Source of the DNA: Sherwoodlollariibacterium sp049275655
GTDB lineage: Bacteria > Omnitrophota > Gorgyraeia > Gygaellales > Profunditerraquicolaceae
Direction of reading: 5' to 3'
DNA: 26,812 nt
Assembly: GCA_049275655.1 (NCBI GenBank)
Contig: JBASUY010000054.1
Coordinates: forward strand, 1 to 26,812
Both the position numbers and the translations under genes were made by a program. The notes beneath the pieces were generated by a model. It did not search any database, was not told the origin of the DNA, and saw nothing but the letters and a program-made list of their open reading frames with translations. Of the stretch, positions 1 through 8,255 are shown piece after piece; position 1 is the stretch's first letter, and every line of letters begins with the position of its first letter.

Positions 1-2051
1 AACTTGAGATGACCTTAAAAAGGGCATTAGAAAACGAGCCTGAGCTTAATAATCTTTACAAGAGCGACCCTGCTGTAAATAAGTTAATCAACACGGGGAT
101 GGAGTTAGAAGGTTTAAACCGCCATGCCTCTGTTCATGCTGCAGGCGTAGTCATAGCTGATAAACCTCTGGTTAATTACAGCCCTTTATTTAAAACTAGC
201 GACGGGCAAATAACCACCGGCTTTAGCATGGATGTCTTAGAGAAAATCGGGCTCCTTAAAATGGATTTCTTAGGCTTAAGGACTCTTACTGTAATTAATC
301 AGGCAATAAAAATCATAATGGAGAGAAGAGGAAAAGATATCTTAATTGAAGAGATACCCTTAGATGACCCTAAAACTTATAGCCTCTTATCCTCCTCCCA
401 GACAGCCGGAATATTCCAACTTGAAAGTTCAGGTATGCGGGACTTATTAAAAAAACTCTCTCCCGAACGCTTTGAAGACTTAATTGCCTTATTGGCCTTA
501 TATCGTCCGGGGCCAATAGGCTCAGGAATGCTTGACGATTTTATTGAGCGTAAGCATAACCTTAAGCCTATAAAATACGAACATCCTAAATTAGAGCCTA
601 TCTTAAAAGATACCTACGGGATTATGCTTTATCAAGAGCAGATAATGCAGGCTGCCTCACTTTTAGCGGGATTTAGTTTAGCCCAAGCAGATATATTACG
701 TAAAGCGATGGGCAAAAAAATTCCTGAGGTAATGGAAAAAGAGCGGAGCAACTTTATACAGGGCTGCAAAAAAAACGGGATTAAAGAATCAACCGCAGAA
801 AAGATATTTGATTTAATAGAATACTTCTCCGGATACGGATTCAATAAATCTCACTCAACTGCTTATGCGCTTATCTCTTACCGGACTGCATACCTTAAAG
901 CTAACTACCCGGTAGAATTTATGACAGCGCTTTTGACCTCTGAACGTGATAATACGGATAAGATAGTAGAATACGTAAGCGAAGCCCAAAAGATGGGGAT
1001 AGCTATATTGCCTCCTGATATCAATGAAAGCGATGGGTTATTTAAGGTTATTGATGAAAGATCTATAAGGTTTGGGCTTTTGGCGGTTAAAAATGTAGGC
1101 GCAGGAGCAATAGACTCTATCATCCAAGCAAGAAGAGAAAACGGACCATTTAAATCCCTGCAGGACCTATGCCAACGCATAGATTTGCGCCTTGCTAACA
1201 AAAAGGTTTTAGAGAGCTTAATTAAATGCGGGGCTATGGATTCTTTTTTAATCCCGCGTGCGCAGATGTTTGCCTCTTTAGAACCTATCCTTAGCTCAGC
1301 CTCACGCATACAAAAAGAAAAATCAAAAGGACAGCTTTCATTTTTTGATGATGAGACATCCAACGGAGCATTCGTAAAAAAAGATGATTCCCTTCCTCAA
1401 CTAAAAGAGTGGCCTGAACCGCAACGCCTCTCCTTTGAAAAGGATATGCTTGGTTTTTATATAAGCGGCCATCCGTTAGCCAGATACGCTAAGATTTTAA
1501 GGCGCTTTGCCGCCTCTTCAATAAATGACCTCACCTTAAATAATGACAATGATGAAGTTAAAGTGGTGGGGCTAATCTCTAAGATAAAAAATACCTTAAC
1601 CCGCGCAAAACAAGAAAAGATGTCCATCCTAAAACTTGAAGACCTTAACGGCTCTGTGGAACTTTTAGTCTTTCCTAAGGCCTACCAGAGAGTCTGCCGC
1701 TACATACAACCTAATACCGTAGTCTTAGTAAAGGGAAGCCTTAACCTAAAGGAAGATACCCCAAAGATATTTGTTAACGACCTTTTCCCTTTTGAGCGTA
1801 TTTATAAATTAATCACGGGGATGAGCATAAACCTTTCGGGATTAAGGGAAAATGTCTTTTCTACCTTAAAAGAAATCCTCTCTGCCTCGCGCGGGGATGT
1901 CCCAGTTTACCTTAACCTCAATACTCCGGCAAAATCAAGAGTGCAGATGGTAGTAGGAGAGAATTTTTATGTAGCCCCTTCTGAAAAATTAATCAATGAG
2001 ATTGAAAGCCTTTTAGGAGAAGAACGTCTTAAATTACTCTTGACATCGTAA
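1..2051 (+). CDS. dnaE: DNA polymerase III alpha subunit, 3' part (5' end outside window)
   Basis: Catalytic subunit of the replicative DNA polymerase. The reading frame is open to the left edge (codons begin at base 3), so the gene starts upstream; the ATG at 9 is internal. About 680 of the usual 1,100-1,200 residues are present. Visible are HASVHAAGVVI, the palm/fingers segment ALYRPGPIGSGMLDDF with the Asp matching the third catalytic Asp of E. coli (D555), YGIMLYQEQIMQ, and GYGFNKSHSTAYAL. A helix-hairpin-helix region follows, then an OB-fold (VKVVGLISKIKNTL to ELLVFPKAY). The first two catalytic Asp residues, in the PDFDVDF-like motif, lie outside the window. The gene ends 61 bp before hup, and a promoter -35 box overlaps its last codons. 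The frame shows no internal break. Confidence 0.97.
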   Translation, partial: LEMTLKRALENEPELNNLYKSDPAVNKLINTGMELEGLNRHASVHAAGVVIADKPLVNYSPLFKTSDGQITTGFSMDVLEKIGLLKMDFLGLRTLTVINQAIKIIMERRGKDILIEEIPLDDPKTYSLLSSSQTAGIFQLESSGMRDLLKKLSPERFEDLIALLALYRPGPIGSGMLDDFIERKHNLKPIKYEHPKLEPILKDTYGIMLYQEQIMQAASLLAGFSLAQADILRKAMGKKIPEVMEKERSNFIQGCKKNGIKESTAEKIFDLIEYFSGYGFNKSHSTAYALISYRTAYLKANYPVEFMTALLTSERDNTDKIVEYVSEAQKMGIAILPPDINESDGLFKVIDERSIRFGLLAVKNVGAGAIDSIIQARRENGPFKSLQDLCQRIDLRLANKKVLESLIKCGAMDSFLIPRAQMFASLEPILSSASRIQKEKSKGQLSFFDDETSNGAFVKKDDSLPQLKEWPEPQRLSFEKDMLGFYISGHPLARYAKILRRFAASSINDLTLNNDNDEVKVVGLISKIKNTLTRAKQEKMSILKLEDLNGSVELLVFPKAYQRVCRYIQPNTVVLVKGSLNLKEDTPKIFVNDLFPFERIYKLITGMSINLSGLRENVFSTLKEILSASRGDVPVYLNLNTPAKSRVQMVVGENFYVAPSEKLINEIESLLGEERLKLLLTS

Positions 2052-2071
2052 CTTTTTGCTGTTACTATACT
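2040..2071 (+). promoter_or_regulatory. Predicted sigma-70 promoter of hup
   Basis: TTGACA at 2040-2045 matches the -35 consensus and overlaps the end of dnaE. A -10 candidate TACTAT lies at 2063-2068 (17 bp spacer); TATACT at 2066-2071 is a better hexamer with a 20 bp spacer. Transcription would start near 2075-2080, just before the palindrome at 2081-2100. Confidence 0.6.
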
Positions 2072-2080
2072 TAAGAATAA

Positions 2081-2100
2081 GCCTGTAAAACTTTACAGGC
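2081..2100 (+). repeat. Near-perfect 20-bp palindrome in the hup leader
   Basis: GCCTGTAA and TTACAGGC flank a 4-base centre (AACT); with one further A-T pair the palindrome is broken only at its central two bases. It ends one base before the AGGGAGGAG ribosome binding site of hup and sits at or just after the predicted transcription start. It could be an operator or an mRNA hairpin affecting HU translation. A dnaE terminator is less likely because no T tract follows. Confidence 0.6.
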
Positions 2101-2112
2101 AGGGAGGAGTAT

Positions 2113-2385
2113 ATGACAAAAAAGGATATCATACTTAAAGTTTCTGATCAGACCGGGCTAAAGCAAATAGATGTAAAATTAGTCGTCCAAAAAACCTTTG
2201 ACTCTATCATAGAGGCTTTAGTCAGGGGGGAAAAGATAGAATTGCGCAATTTCGGAGTCTTTAAAGTTAAACAGAGAAAAAGCCGTACCGGAAGAAATCC
2301 GCGCACTAATCAAGTTATCCCTGTCCCGCCGAGAAAAGTAGTAGTCTTTAAATCCGGATTAGAGATGAAACAAAAAATTAAATAA
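2113..2385 (+). CDS. hup: HU-family DNA-binding protein
   Basis: Small nucleoid protein that binds and bends DNA as a dimer. At 90 residues it has the usual HU length. The N-terminal helices (TKKDIILKVSDQTGLKQIDV) are followed by the beta region with ELRNFGVFKVKQRKSRTGRNP and the DNA-binding arm GRNPRTNQVIPVPPRKVVVF, containing the typical arm-tip proline. The GGGAGGAG ribosome binding site ends about 4 bp before the ATG. The gene has its own strong predicted promoter and a palindromic leader, in keeping with an abundant protein. Which HU/IHF paralogue it is cannot be decided from this copy alone. Confidence 0.95.
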   Translation: MTKKDIILKVSDQTGLKQIDVKLVVQKTFDSIIEALVRGEKIELRNFGVFKVKQRKSRTGRNPRTNQVIPVPPRKVVVFKSGLEMKQKIK

Positions 2386-2410
2386 GTTACCGTCTGCCTA
2401 TATAAAATAT

Positions 2411-3649
2411 ATGTATAAAAGAGTAACGGGCACAAAGGATATCCTGCCTGAGGATTCACCTACTTGGCAAGAAATAGAGAATATAAGCCGTAGGGTGTTT
2501 TTACTTTATAATTATAAGGAAATTCGCACCCCCATCATAGAAGAGGAATCACTCTTCAACCGTTCATTAGGGAAAGAAACAGAAATTATTAAAAAACAGA
2601 TGTTCATAATAAATAATAAAGATGAAAACTATGCCCTGCGCCCAGAGGGAACAGCTTCAATAGTGCGTTCATATATAGAGAATAATTTAGATAAGGCCTT
2701 ACGCTTTTCTAAGTTTTATTACATGGGGCCGATGTTTAGGCTAGAGCGCCCGCAAAAAGGCCGTTTTAGGCAATTCCATCATATCGGATGCGAGGCAATA
2801 GGCTCTTATGATCCTGCTTTAGACATTGAAGTTATATCCTTGCTGGATACACTCTTAACCGAGTTTTCTATAAAAGAATATACTATTAAGATTAATAGTT
2901 TAGGCTGCCTTAAAGATAAGGAGAAGTTATCCGGGCTTATACGCAAGAATCTATCCACAGGACAAGATAAACTTTGCGAGGATTGTAAGGATAGGTTACA
3001 ACTTAACCCTTTGAGGGTTTTAGATTGTAAAAAAGCCTCCTGCAAGGATCTTGTCAAGGAGCTAAAAATAGAAGATTCCTACCTATGCCCTGAATGCAAA
3101 GAGCATTTTAGGGAAGTTGTAGCCGGATTACGCTCTTTAAGGATAAATTATCAGATAGATTTTACCTTGGTGCGCGGGCTTGATTATTACAACCAAACAG
3201 TATTTGAAGCAACCCATAAAGAATTAGGCTCCCAGGATGCCATAGGCGCAGGAGGAAGGTATAATAATTTAGTATCTTCTTTAGGTGGGCCTGAATTAGG
3301 GGCAATTGGCTTTGCTCTCGGAGTTGAAAGGGCGCTCTTGCTTATGGACAAATTAAATCCCCCAAAAGAGGAAATCTTAGTTTACATCATCAGCTTAGGA
3401 GAAAGGGCAAAAGAAGAGGGGATTAAGATGCTTCAACTTTTAAGAAAAAACAGGATACCGGCAGATATGGATTATGAAGGAAGATCTATTAAAGGCGCGA
3501 TGCGCAAGGCTGAAAATCTTAAAGCCAATAAATGCCTGATTATAGGCGATAATGAAATACAGGGCCAGGTAGTTACCCTTAAAGATATGTCCACGGGAAC
3601 CCAAGATCAAGTTAGCTTTACCGAATTAATAAAGAGGCTAAAATGTTAA
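2411..3649 (+). CDS. hisS: Histidyl-tRNA synthetase
   Basis: Class II aminoacyl-tRNA synthetase that charges tRNA-His. Full length at 412 residues. Motif 2 is FRLERPQKGRFRQFHHIG (about 109-126). The histidine-specific motif LVRGLDYYNQTVFEAT starts at about residue 253. Motif 3 is GAIGFALGVERALLLM (about 297-312), followed by the alpha/beta anticodon-binding domain (about 325-412). An insertion at about 190-235 carries CxxC-like pairs (LCEDCKD, LCPECKE). There is no Shine-Dalgarno sequence; the ATG follows an A/T-rich TATAAAATAT stretch. The 3' end overlaps aspS by 7 bp, so the two synthetases are probably co-transcribed, as they are in many bacteria. Confidence 0.97.
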   Translation: MYKRVTGTKDILPEDSPTWQEIENISRRVFLLYNYKEIRTPIIEEESLFNRSLGKETEIIKKQMFIINNKDENYALRPEGTASIVRSYIENNLDKALRFSKFYYMGPMFRLERPQKGRFRQFHHIGCEAIGSYDPALDIEVISLLDTLLTEFSIKEYTIKINSLGCLKDKEKLSGLIRKNLSTGQDKLCEDCKDRLQLNPLRVLDCKKASCKDLVKELKIEDSYLCPECKEHFREVVAGLRSLRINYQIDFTLVRGLDYYNQTVFEATHKELGSQDAIGAGGRYNNLVSSLGGPELGAIGFALGVERALLLMDKLNPPKEEILVYIISLGERAKEEGIKMLQLLRKNRIPADMDYEGRSIKGAMRKAENLKANKCLIIGDNEIQGQVVTLKDMSTGTQDQVSFTELIKRLKC

Positions 3650-5034
3650 GAACGCATACCTGCGCAGAGTTAAACCTTGCTGATTTTGAAAAAGAAGTCT
3701 CTTTATGCGGCTGGGTAGCTAAAAGAAGAGACCACGGAAAACTCATCTTCATTGATCTAAGGGACCGCTACGGGCTTACTCAAGTCGTCTTTATCCCTAA
3801 GGAATCAGCTGATGCCTACAAAGCCGCTTCTGAATTAAGAAATGAATTTGTGGTCAAGGTGAAAGGCATAGTAAATAAACGCCCTTCAGGCACGATAAAC
3901 CCTAAGATTCCAACAGGAGAGATTGAAGTTTTAGCTAAGGAGCTTGAAATACTAAACACAAGCGAAAATACCCCTTTTGAAATAGAGAGTGCTTTAGAGC
4001 CCTCTGAAGACATGCGCCTTAAATACAGGTATCTTGATTTAAGGAGAAGAAAAACCTTTAATAATATCTCTTTAAGAAGTAAACTCTATTCCTCTATCCG
4101 CGCTTTTTTGGATTCTAAGGGTTTTCTTGAGTGCGAGACTCCTATTCTTACAAAATCTACTCCTGAAGGCGCCCGCGATTATCTTGTCCCTTCTAGGCTT
4201 AATCCCGGAAATTTTTATGCTCTTCCACAATCCCCCCAACTATTCAAACAGATACTTATGGTTGCCGGGCTAGACAGGTATTATCAGATAGCTAAGTGCT
4301 TCCGGGATGAGGACCTAAGGGCTGACCGCCAGCCGGAGTTTACCCAGTTAGACCTAGAGGCATCTTTTGTAGAAGAAGAGGATGTATTCTTGCTTATCGA
4401 GGGTTTAATCTTTTCTATCTTTAAAGAGTTAAAAGGCATAGAGCTAAAAACTCCTTTTTTGCGTATCCCTTTTAACCTTGCGATGGAAAAATATAAGACT
4501 GATAAACCTGATTTACGCCAAGAAGAAAAGAATGATTTTGCCTTTGCCTGGATAGTTGACTTTCCTCTATTTACTTACAATCAGGAGGAGAAGAGGTGGG
4601 AGAGCCAACACCACCCCTTTACCGCCCCATTGCAAGAAGATTTAAAGCTCTTAGAAGGCTTTCCAGAAAAAATAAGATCGCGTTCTTATGATTTAGTCCT
4701 AAACGGAATAGAGCTTGGCTCAGGCTCCATAAGAATACACCAACAGGCTCTACAAAAAAAGATATTTGAAATAATCGGTATTGACTCAGAAGAAGCAGAA
4801 AAACGCTTTGGCTTTTTGCTTGAAGCCTTTAAATTTGGGGCCCCTCCCCACGGAGGGTTTGCCTTTGGTATTGACAGGCTTTTGGCGATACTTACCCAAG
4901 AACCAAGCATAAGAGAGGTCATAACCTTTCCTAAGACCAGCATAGGCACCTGCCCCTTAACCGAAGCGCCTTCAAAAGTAGACGAAGCCCAACTTAAAGA
5001 ACTTAATATTACCTTAAACAAGGAGGAGAAATGA
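3643..5034 (+). CDS. aspS: Aspartyl-tRNA synthetase without the GAD domain
   Basis: Class II synthetase charging tRNA with aspartate. The N-terminal OB-fold anticodon domain (about 1-105; LCGWVAKRRDHGKLIF), motif 2 (FRDEDLRADRQPEFTQLD), motif 3 (GGFAFGIDRLLAI) and the bacterial tail (ITFPKTSIGTCPLTEAPS) are all present. The protein has only 463 residues against about 590 in typical bacterial enzymes. DKPDLR (287-292) runs almost directly into AWIVDFP (302-308), where E. coli has roughly 130 residues including the GAD insertion domain. The loss is in frame and the core is intact. His31 and the RPSGT glycine (83) resemble non-discriminating enzymes that also load tRNA-Asn, which would need GatCAB. 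It overlaps hisS by 7 bp and the next gene by 4 bp. Confidence 0.95.
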   Translation: MLRTHTCAELNLADFEKEVSLCGWVAKRRDHGKLIFIDLRDRYGLTQVVFIPKESADAYKAASELRNEFVVKVKGIVNKRPSGTINPKIPTGEIEVLAKELEILNTSENTPFEIESALEPSEDMRLKYRYLDLRRRKTFNNISLRSKLYSSIRAFLDSKGFLECETPILTKSTPEGARDYLVPSRLNPGNFYALPQSPQLFKQILMVAGLDRYYQIAKCFRDEDLRADRQPEFTQLDLEASFVEEEDVFLLIEGLIFSIFKELKGIELKTPFLRIPFNLAMEKYKTDKPDLRQEEKNDFAFAWIVDFPLFTYNQEEKRWESQHHPFTAPLQEDLKLLEGFPEKIRSRSYDLVLNGIELGSGSIRIHQQALQKKIFEIIGIDSEEAEKRFGFLLEAFKFGAPPHGGFAFGIDRLLAILTQEPSIREVITFPKTSIGTCPLTEAPSKVDEAQLKELNITLNKEEK

Positions 5035-5588
5035 AAAGAATAGTCTTCTTATTTACAGGCGTGCTCTTTTTATTGTCAGGTTGCGTCGCCCGCACCTATC
5101 AACTAACTCAAGATAGGGTTGACCAAGACCTATCCATAGGAAACCGCGGGTATATCAGCGGAGCTGCTCCTACTGAGCCACAAGCTCCGAGAAAAGCTCA
5201 AAGAAGCGTCCGTATCTTTGAGTTTGAGTTAGGCAAACCCCATCAGGCAAAAGAGGCCTCTGTGATAAGCACGAATTACTCACAGCCGCAAGAACCGGTT
5301 TACGAATCTTACGAAACCCCTTATTTTACGGAACCTGAAATAGAGCCACCCCTTAAACCGATAGAAACAGAGTATCAAAGATATACGGTTGGCAAGAATG
5401 ATACCTTACAGAAGATATCGCAGAAGTTTTACGGGACTACCAAAAAATGGGTTAAAATATACAACGCTAATAAGGATACCTTAAAAAGCCCTGACAGGCT
5501 TTATCCCGGGCAAACCTTGAATATCCCAAAGGAAGATACCCTCTTAGAGGATAGGGCAATAATAGATATGCCTAAAAACCTAAAGTAA
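5031..5588 (+). CDS. LysM-domain lipoprotein
   Basis: Predicted secreted lipoprotein of 185 residues. It has a lipoprotein signal peptide (MKRIVFLFTGVLFLLSGC) with lipobox LSGC and the lipidated cysteine at 18, a proline/glutamate-rich linker (about 45-115), and one LysM peptidoglycan-binding domain (about 117-167, YTVGKNDTLQKISQKFYG to LYPGQTLNIP). It probably tethers membrane and cell wall. The ATG overlaps the aspS stop (ATGA) and has a strong AAGGAGGAG ribosome binding site. No catalytic domain is visible, so its exact role is unknown. Confidence 0.88.
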   Translation: MKRIVFLFTGVLFLLSGCVARTYQLTQDRVDQDLSIGNRGYISGAAPTEPQAPRKAQRSVRIFEFELGKPHQAKEASVISTNYSQPQEPVYESYETPYFTEPEIEPPLKPIETEYQRYTVGKNDTLQKISQKFYGTTKKWVKIYNANKDTLKSPDRLYPGQTLNIPKEDTLLEDRAIIDMPKNLK

Positions 5589-5596
5589 TTTTCTCT

Positions 5597-6517
5597 ATGC
5601 ATAAGATATTAAAATTAGAAAACAACGAAGAAGCCCGCTCTTTATGTGGAATGAATGACTCAAACATCCGGCTTATTGAAAAAGATTTTAAGGTAAAGGT
5701 TGTCTTGCGCGGAGAGCACCTTAAAATCAGCGGCACGGCTAACAATATTAAAAAATCTTCTGCTTTTATTGATTACCTTTTAAAAGGTTACAGGTCAAAA
5801 GAGAACAAATTTGAGGAGTTAGGCCTTAAGCATATAATAGATACTTATAAAAAACCAAAGGTGCTAGCGCCCTTGAGTGTTAAGATAGCTCCTAAGACTT
5901 CAGGGCAGATAGATTATGTTAATGCAATAAAAGAGTTTGATATTGTCTTTGGCATAGGCCCTGCCGGGACAGGCAAGACCTACCTTGCTATGGCTTCGGC
6001 TATAGACGCCTTAAAAAAAGAGGAGGCGCGTAGAATAGTTCTTACTCGTCCGGCAATAGAAGCAGGGGAGTCCTTAGGGTTTCTGCCCGGGGATATGCGC
6101 CAGAAGATATCCCCATACCTACGCCCTCTATACGATGCCCTCTATGATATGATGGACGCAGAGAGGATAGAAAAGTATTTAGAAAACGGTACCATTGAAG
6201 TCGCTCCTTTAGCCTATATGAGGGGCAGGACCTTAAATGACGCCTTTGTCATCCTTGATGAGGCTCAGAATTCTACTGCCGAACAGATGAAGATGTTTTT
6301 AACTAGGTTGGGTTTTAACTCTAAAGCCGTGATTACCGGTGACATAACCCAAAGCGACCTTCCCGGCGGAAAGCCCGTAGGTTTATTACAGGCAGAAGAT
6401 ATACTAAAGAGGATAAAGGAGATAAAGTTTATCTATTTTAGCAAGGAGGATGTGGTCAGGCATCCTTTAGTCCAGAGGATTATTGAAGCATATGATAAAA
6501 CTATTAAAAAAAATTAA
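5597..6517 (+). CDS. phoH: PhoH family ATPase (YbeZ type)
   Basis: Cytoplasmic NTPase of the PhoH/YbeZ family, linked to RNA metabolism and usually encoded beside ybeY. The 306-residue protein has an N-terminal KH-like region (about 1-85), a Walker A motif GPAGTGKT (121-128) and a Walker B motif FVILDEAQ (217-224), followed by FLTRLGFNSKAVITGDITQSD, typical of the family. No Shine-Dalgarno sequence is evident (the upstream stretch is TTTTCTCT). Its 3' end overlaps the HD-phosphodiesterase gene. The order phoH-pgpH-ybeY, conserved in Firmicutes, supports a shared transcript. Confidence 0.96.
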   Translation: MHKILKLENNEEARSLCGMNDSNIRLIEKDFKVKVVLRGEHLKISGTANNIKKSSAFIDYLLKGYRSKENKFEELGLKHIIDTYKKPKVLAPLSVKIAPKTSGQIDYVNAIKEFDIVFGIGPAGTGKTYLAMASAIDALKKEEARRIVLTRPAIEAGESLGFLPGDMRQKISPYLRPLYDALYDMMDAERIEKYLENGTIEVAPLAYMRGRTLNDAFVILDEAQNSTAEQMKMFLTRLGFNSKAVITGDITQSDLPGGKPVGLLQAEDILKRIKEIKFIYFSKEDVVRHPLVQRIIEAYDKTIKKN

Positions 6518-7811
6518 CCTAAAGGGTTTTTTTCTATTCCTATTGATTTTCTTTGTAGCTAAGGTAGCTAATATCAATTTAGCCGTCCCGCTTTTTCTTT
6601 TCTTTATATGCCTCTACCTTAAGTTAAGGAAGTTAATCACAAAGAGCTCTAACCTTACAAATCTCTCTTTTCTATTCCTCCTTAATTTTACCGGCGGATA
6701 TTTCGTATGCGTCAACAACCTTCCGCTTTACTTAATCCCCTTTTCATTTATCTCTATGCTCCTAATGCTCCTCTTTGCAAGCCTTGAGCTATCAGTCATT
6801 ATTTCTTTATCCTTAGCTATCTCTCTTGCCTCTATTAGTAAATACCCCTTAGAGATAATCTTTCTTTTTACGATAAGCTCTATACTAAGCGCTATCCTTG
6901 TAAAAGGTGCTAGAAAAAGAAATACGGTTATCAATGCAGGAATTATCAGCGGGCTTATATACTCTCTTATACTTTTACTTATGGGGAATAAATGTATAGG
7001 CGTCTCCTATAAATATTTATACTTTTTAGCAAATGGCTTATTAACAAGCATTATTGTATTAGGGGCTCTGCCTATATTTGAATATCTCTTTAAGGCTATA
7101 ACCAATATCAGCCTCTTAGAGTTGGCGGATTTTCATCATCCCCTTTTGGCCCTTTTAATCCAAAGAGCTCCAGGGACATACCACCATAGCCTTATAGTAG
7201 GCAATCTTTCAGAAGCAGCAGCTAATGCCATCGGAGCTAATGGCTTATTAAGCAGAGTAGGTTCTTACTACCATGATATCGGAAAGTTAGAAAAACCCGA
7301 ATACTTTAGTGAAAACCAAAGTAAAGCACTTAATAGGCATGATACCCTCTCTCCTGAAATGAGCAAGCTTGTAATTATGAAACATGTTAAGGTAGGCGTA
7401 GAGCTTGCAAAAAAACATAAACTCAACCCTGCTTTAATAGACTTTATTGAACAGCACCACGGCAAGGGATTAGTATATTATTTCTACCTTAAGGCATTGC
7501 AAAACCCTAAAGAGGACCAAGAGGTAGAAGAGGAGGGCTACCGTTACCCCGGGCCTAAGCCCAACAGCAAAGAAACGGCAATAGTCCTTTTGGCAGATTC
7601 CGTTGAAGCAGCGGTAAGGGCATTAAAAGAGTTTACCCCTGCCTCAATAGAAGATTTAGTCCATAAGGTAATCAATAATAAGTTTATTGACGGACAGCTT
7701 GACGAGTGCGACCTTACATTAAAAGACTTAGAGAAGATTTCAGCAGTATTTGTAAAGCTCCTCTGCGGCATATACCATAGCCGCGAAAGTTATCCTGATA
7801 AAAAAGAATAA
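6492..7811 (+). CDS. pgpH: PgpH-like membrane HD-domain phosphodiesterase lacking the extracellular sensor
   Basis: Membrane-bound HD hydrolase related to PgpH/YqfF, which degrades cyclic di-AMP in Firmicutes. About 200 N-terminal residues form roughly seven hydrophobic helices. The cytoplasmic HD domain follows: APGTYHHSLIVGNLSEAA, SRVGSYYHDIGKLEKPEYF, FIEQHHGKGLVYYFYLKA, YRYPGPKP, ADSVEAAVRALKEFTPASIE and DGQLDECDLTLKDLEKI. At 439 residues it is far shorter than full PgpH (about 700), and the large extracellular 7TMR-HDED domain is missing. ATG 6492 is preferred; TTG 6483 would add three residues. The start lies inside phoH. The c-di-AMP substrate is inferred from the family; no cyclase gene is in this window. 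Confidence 0.9.
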   Translation: MIKLLKKINLKGFFLFLLIFFVAKVANINLAVPLFLFFICLYLKLRKLITKSSNLTNLSFLFLLNFTGGYFVCVNNLPLYLIPFSFISMLLMLLFASLELSVIISLSLAISLASISKYPLEIIFLFTISSILSAILVKGARKRNTVINAGIISGLIYSLILLLMGNKCIGVSYKYLYFLANGLLTSIIVLGALPIFEYLFKAITNISLLELADFHHPLLALLIQRAPGTYHHSLIVGNLSEAAANAIGANGLLSRVGSYYHDIGKLEKPEYFSENQSKALNRHDTLSPEMSKLVIMKHVKVGVELAKKHKLNPALIDFIEQHHGKGLVYYFYLKALQNPKEDQEVEEEGYRYPGPKPNSKETAIVLLADSVEAAVRALKEFTPASIEDLVHKVINNKFIDGQLDECDLTLKDLEKISAVFVKLLCGIYHSRESYPDKKE

Positions 7812-7832
7812 CCAGCCATAACTTATTTTTTT

Positions 7833-8255
7833 ATGCTAAAGATAACCGTAAAAAACTTACAGGATAAAACCTTAATCTCTTCCTTAATGATAAAAAACCT
7901 TATCAAAAGAATCCTAAAAGAAGAGCGTATTAAGGCAAAAGGAGAAATTACCGTATCCATAGTAACCGACCCTCTGATAAAAAAACTCAACCAAGCCTAT
8001 TGTAAAAAAAATATCCCTACCGATGTCTTGGCATTTAATAGCTCAGAGCATTTTAACAAGGAAAATCTCTTTGCCGATATTGTAGTCTCTGTTGATACCG
8101 CAAGATACAACTCTAAGATATACGCAACCTCACTGTTAAAAGAACTAAAACTCTACATAGCTCACGGGCTACTTCATCTTTTAGGATACAACCACAATAC
8201 CCCTTTAAAAAAAGGGGCAATGCAAAGAAAAGAAAGGAAATATGCCGATAAATAA
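7833..8255 (+). CDS. ybeY: Endoribonuclease YbeY (rRNA maturation factor)
   Basis: Zinc-dependent endoribonuclease for 16S rRNA 3' processing and 70S ribosome quality control. At 140 residues it is close to the usual length. PTDVLAFN is the family signature, and the metal site is HGLLHLLGYNH, which keeps all three histidines. The normal GYDH is GYNH here, an Asp-to-Asn change next to the third ligand. The end (GAMQRKERKYADK) matches the usual MxxxE tail. There is no Shine-Dalgarno sequence; the ATG follows a T-rich stretch. It overlaps recO by 14 bp. Confidence 0.93.
   Translation: MLKITVKNLQDKTLISSLMIKNLIKRILKEERIKAKGEITVSIVTDPLIKKLNQAYCKKNIPTDVLAFNSSEHFNKENLFADIVVSVDTARYNSKIYATSLLKELKLYIAHGLLHLLGYNHNTPLKKGAMQRKERKYADK

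Noticed and set aside
9..11. ATG at 9 as the true start of dnaE
   Set aside because: The frame is open to the window edge and the protein would lack the PHP domain and two catalytic Asp residues; the gene is cut by the window.
905..1363. Minus-strand 152-codon frame
   Set aside because: Antisense to conserved dnaE sequence, with no domain seen.
2401..2408. TATAAA -10 box for a separate hisS promoter
   Set aside because: It is only a few bases before the ATG, so transcription would begin at or inside the start codon; the best -35 match (TTAAAT) is poor. Read-through from hup is simpler.
4483..4570. Frameshift or pseudogene in aspS
   Set aside because: The reading frame continues with all three class II motifs and the C-terminal tail; the missing part is exactly one domain.
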